Positions 62,250 to 64,000 of a stretch of 64,000 nucleotides of DNA are shown piece after piece (position 1 is the first letter of the stretch; the number at the start of each line of letters is the position of its first letter). The notes under the pieces are model-generated. The model made no database searches. It was not told where the DNA came from and was given only the letters and a program-made list of their open reading frames with translations. The stretch is from Oscillospiraceae bacterium (GTDB lineage Bacteria > Bacillota > Clostridia > Oscillospirales > Ruminococcaceae), in contig JAGHIE010000008.1 in assembly GCA_017887325.1 (NCBI GenBank), positions 55,189 to 119,188 on the forward strand. The letters run 5' to 3'. The position numbers and the translations under genes are program-made.

Positions 62250-63782
62250 ATGGCACATCAATATGTTTTGATTCTTGACTTTGGTGGACAATATAATCAA
62301 CTTATAGCTCGTAGAGTTAGGGAATGTAATGTTTACTGTGAAGTTAAGCCTTATAAAACTTCTATTGAAGAAATTAAAAAATTAAATCCAACAGGTATTA
62401 TCTTTACTGGTGGACCTAACAGTGCTTATGATGAAAATGCACCTAAAGTAGATCCTGAAATTTTTAATTTAGGAATCCCTGTTTTAGGACTATGCTATGG
62501 TTGTCAACTTATGGCACAAACTTTAGGCGGTAATGTTAAAAACGCTGATGCTAAAGAATTTGGTAAAACTGAAACTAACTTCAATACAGATTCTTTACTA
62601 TTCAAAGGTCTTTCTGACAAAGGTATCACTTGGATGAGCCACAATGACTTTATAGATGTTTTACCAGAAGGATTTACTTCTGTTGCTCATACTGCTGACT
62701 GTCCTGTTGCAGCTATGGAAAATGTAGAAAAGAAATTTTATGGTATGCAATACCATCCAGAAGTTAACCACACAGAAAATGGTACAATAATGCTTAAAAA
62801 CTTCCTTTACGAAGTTTGTGGCTGTGTTGGCGACTGGAATATGGAAAACTATGCACAAACAGCTATAAATGATATTAGAGAAAAAGTTAAAGACGGTAAA
62901 GTTTTACTTGCTCTTTCTGGTGGTGTAGATAGTTCTGTTGCTGCAGCACTTTTATCTAAAGCTGTTGGTAATCAATTAACATGTATCTTTGTTGACCATG
63001 GTTTAATGCGTAAAAACGAAGGCGATGAAGTTGAAGCTGCTTTTGCAGATTGGGATATAAACTTTATTAGAGTTAATGCTGGTGAACAATTCTTAGGAAA
63101 ACTTGCTGGTGTTGATGATCCTGAAACTAAACGTAAAATTATCGGTGAAGAATTCATTAGAGTATTTGAAGCAGAAGCTAAAAAAATCGGTGCTGTTGAC
63201 TTCTTAGTTCAAGGTACAATCTACCCTGATGTTATTGAGTCTGGTGCTGGTGACGCTGCTGTTATTAAATCTCACCACAATGTTGGTGGTTTACCTGACT
63301 ATGTTGATTTCAAAGAAATTATAGAACCATTACGTCTTCTTTTCAAAGATGAAGTTAGACAATTAGGTATTGAACTTGGTTTATCTGAAAAATTAGTTTG
63401 GCGTCAACCTTTCCCAGGTCCAGGTCTTGCTATCAGAATCATTGGCGAAATCACTCAAGAAAAAATCGACATTTTACAAGATGCTGACTATATCTTTAGA
63501 GAAGAAATTGCTCTTACTGGTTTAGATAAAGATATTCACCAATACTTTGCTGTATTAACTTCTATGCGTTCAGTTGGTGTTATGGGTGACGGTAGAACAT
63601 ATGACTACACTCTTGCTTTAAGAGGTGTTACTACTACTGACTTTATGACTGCTGACTTTGCTAGAATCCCTTACGATTTACTTGCAAAAATTTCAAGTAG
63701 AATTGTAAATGAAGTTAAATGTATCAACAGAATTGTGTATGATGTAACTACTAAGCCACCTTCCACAATCGAGTGGGAATAA
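62250..63782 (+). CDS. guaA: GMP synthase (glutamine-hydrolysing)
   Basis: A 510-residue enzyme converting XMP to GMP. The N-terminal class I glutamine amidotransferase (1-190) has its Cys in [12 protein letters not shown] near 80 and its His in [13 protein letters not shown] near 167. The ATP-pyrophosphatase domain has [17 protein letters not shown] near 220, and the C-terminal dimerisation domain ends [17 protein letters not shown] lies 12 bases before the ATG. No purine riboswitch is seen upstream. The conserved 3' end of guaA is a known integration target for mobile elements, which fits the sequence behind it. Confidence 0.98.
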   Translation: MAHQYVLILDFGGQYNQLIARRVRECNVYCEVKPYKTSIEEIKKLNPTGIIFTGGPNSAYDENAPKVDPEIFNLGIPVLGLCYGCQLMAQTLGGNVKNADAKEFGKTETNFNTDSLLFKGLSDKGITWMSHNDFIDVLPEGFTSVAHTADCPVAAMENVEKKFYGMQYHPEVNHTENGTIMLKNFLYEVCGCVGDWNMENYAQTAINDIREKVKDGKVLLALSGGVDSSVAAALLSKAVGNQLTCIFVDHGLMRKNEGDEVEAAFADWDINFIRVNAGEQFLGKLAGVDDPETKRKIIGEEFIRVFEAEAKKIGAVDFLVQGTIYPDVIESGAGDAAVIKSHHNVGGLPDYVDFKEIIEPLRLLFKDEVRQLGIELGLSEKLVWRQPFPGPGLAIRIIGEITQEKIDILQDADYIFREEIALTGLDKDIHQYFAVLTSMRSVGVMGDGRTYDYTLALRGVTTTDFMTADFARIPYDLLAKISSRIVNEVKCINRIVYDVTTKPPSTIEWE

Positions 63783-63950
63783 ATTGAAAAACTCTGAAAA
63801 CCCAGTAATAATGCGGGTTTGCAGGATTTCAAAACCCTTGTTGATAAGATTTTGATAAGATTGCACTTGAACACCTTTATCGGATGTATCAAGTGGTTTG
63901 TGGGTAAAGAGTAATTTCTGAAGGCTCACAAAAAACACCATATTAACATT
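63783..63950 (+). mobile_element. probable attachment-site/element end adjoining guaA
   Basis: Base composition changes right after the guaA stop: clearly more G and C than the rest by eye. The stretch holds a tandem direct repeat TTGATAAGATT (63841-63851 and 63852-63862), of the kind used as integrase arm sites, plus spaced AAAACCC motifs (around 63800 and 63830). No gene fits inside. With the known use of guaA 3' ends by tyrosine recombinases this suggests an element end, or a scar of one. The element itself would lie beyond the window. Confidence 0.5.
63841..63862 (+). repeat. tandem 11-bp direct repeat
   Basis: TTGATAAGATT occurs twice in immediate succession, 59 bases after the guaA stop; a candidate pair of integrase arm-type sites. 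Confidence 0.8.
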
Positions 63951-63951
63951 A

Positions 63952-63990
63952 AACCCCGTACTGACGGAATAAAGTCAGTACGGGGTTTTT
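63952..63990 (+). terminator. strong GC-rich terminator
   Basis: AACCCCGTACTGAC pairs perfectly with GTCAGTACGGGGTT, then TTT. Its stem is far richer in G and C than the other terminators here, again hinting at a foreign origin. Confidence 0.92.
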
Positions 63991-64000
63991 GTCGTTTGCA

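Noticed and set aside
63671-63941. Two minus-strand ORFs across the guaA end
   Set aside because: They run antisense through conserved guaA codons and the non-coding junction; no ribosome site or domain.

Overview
The window reads as a chromosome segment from a low-GC, anaerobic, Gram-positive member of the Clostridia. The evidence is codon use strongly biased to A/T, strong Shine-Dalgarno sites (AGGAGG type), T-box leaders, LexA and PerR, rubrerythrin, an ECF vitamin transporter subunit, a class B PBP and many intrinsic hairpin terminators. The genus cannot be fixed from the sequence. I see no rRNA, tRNA, CRISPR array or insertion sequence. Nearly all of it looks like core chromosome. The exception is the last ~220 bases, after guaA, which look like the edge of an integrated element.

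Layout. 1-4.8 kb (minus): a methionine operon read as promoter, Met-type T-box, metG, tatD, metF, B12-dependent methionine synthase activation protein, metH (cut by the window edge). 4.8-9.2 kb (minus): MATE exporter, rimI-like acetyltransferase, polA. 9.3-18.5 kb (plus): dus, a large secreted GH25 lysozyme with eight Bsp-like repeats, ilvE, a RluA-type pseudouridine synthase that seems to start at ATT, and a polar amino-acid ABC transporter. 18.6-25.2 kb (minus): membrane protein, type 2 ileS behind an Ile-type T-box, GNAT, ilvC and a GntR repressor whose likely operator lies inside the ilvC promoter. 25.4-27.5 kb (plus): LacI regulator, then perR-rbr behind a palindromic Per/Fur box. 27.5-33.2 kb (minus): Gfo/Idh, sulfatase and GH38 alpha-mannosidase operon. 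33.4-34.7 kb: CNNM/CBS protein (plus). 34.7-41.2 kb (minus): NhaC antiporter, split TauE pair, azlCD, and a P-type cation ATPase behind a yybP-ykoY (Mn) riboswitch. 41.3-42.5 kb: lexA, a candidate small RNA and an Smr-domain protein, sharing a cluster of TATGTAC repeats. 42.5-45.5 kb (minus): G5/SleB cell-wall hydrolase and MFS carrier. 45.6-48.2 kb (plus): Qnr-like pentapeptide protein, asymmetric ABC-F ATPase, DUF896 protein. 48.2-52.4 kb (minus): GNAT, tyrA-aroF behind a Tyr-codon leader-peptide attenuator, and an NSS transporter. 52.6-57.7 kb: a sugar isomerase/oxidoreductase operon (minus) divergent from AraC, pyridoxal kinase and ECF S component (plus). 57.7-62.1 kb (minus): DtxR-type regulator, YitT protein, 2-hydroxyacid dehydrogenase, small membrane protein, PBP. 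62.2-63.8 kb (plus): guaA.

Taken together, amino-acid supply is controlled by several different RNA and DNA mechanisms: T-boxes for Met and Ile, ribosome-mediated attenuation for Tyr, and a probable GntR repressor for ilvC. Metals and redox have a Mn riboswitch, PerR and a DtxR-type repressor. The most interesting items are the Tyr leader-peptide attenuator, the C-rich small RNA candidate sharing repeats with lexA, the ATT-start RluA gene, the Met T-box over a whole synthetase-plus-biosynthesis operon, and the probable integration junction behind guaA.
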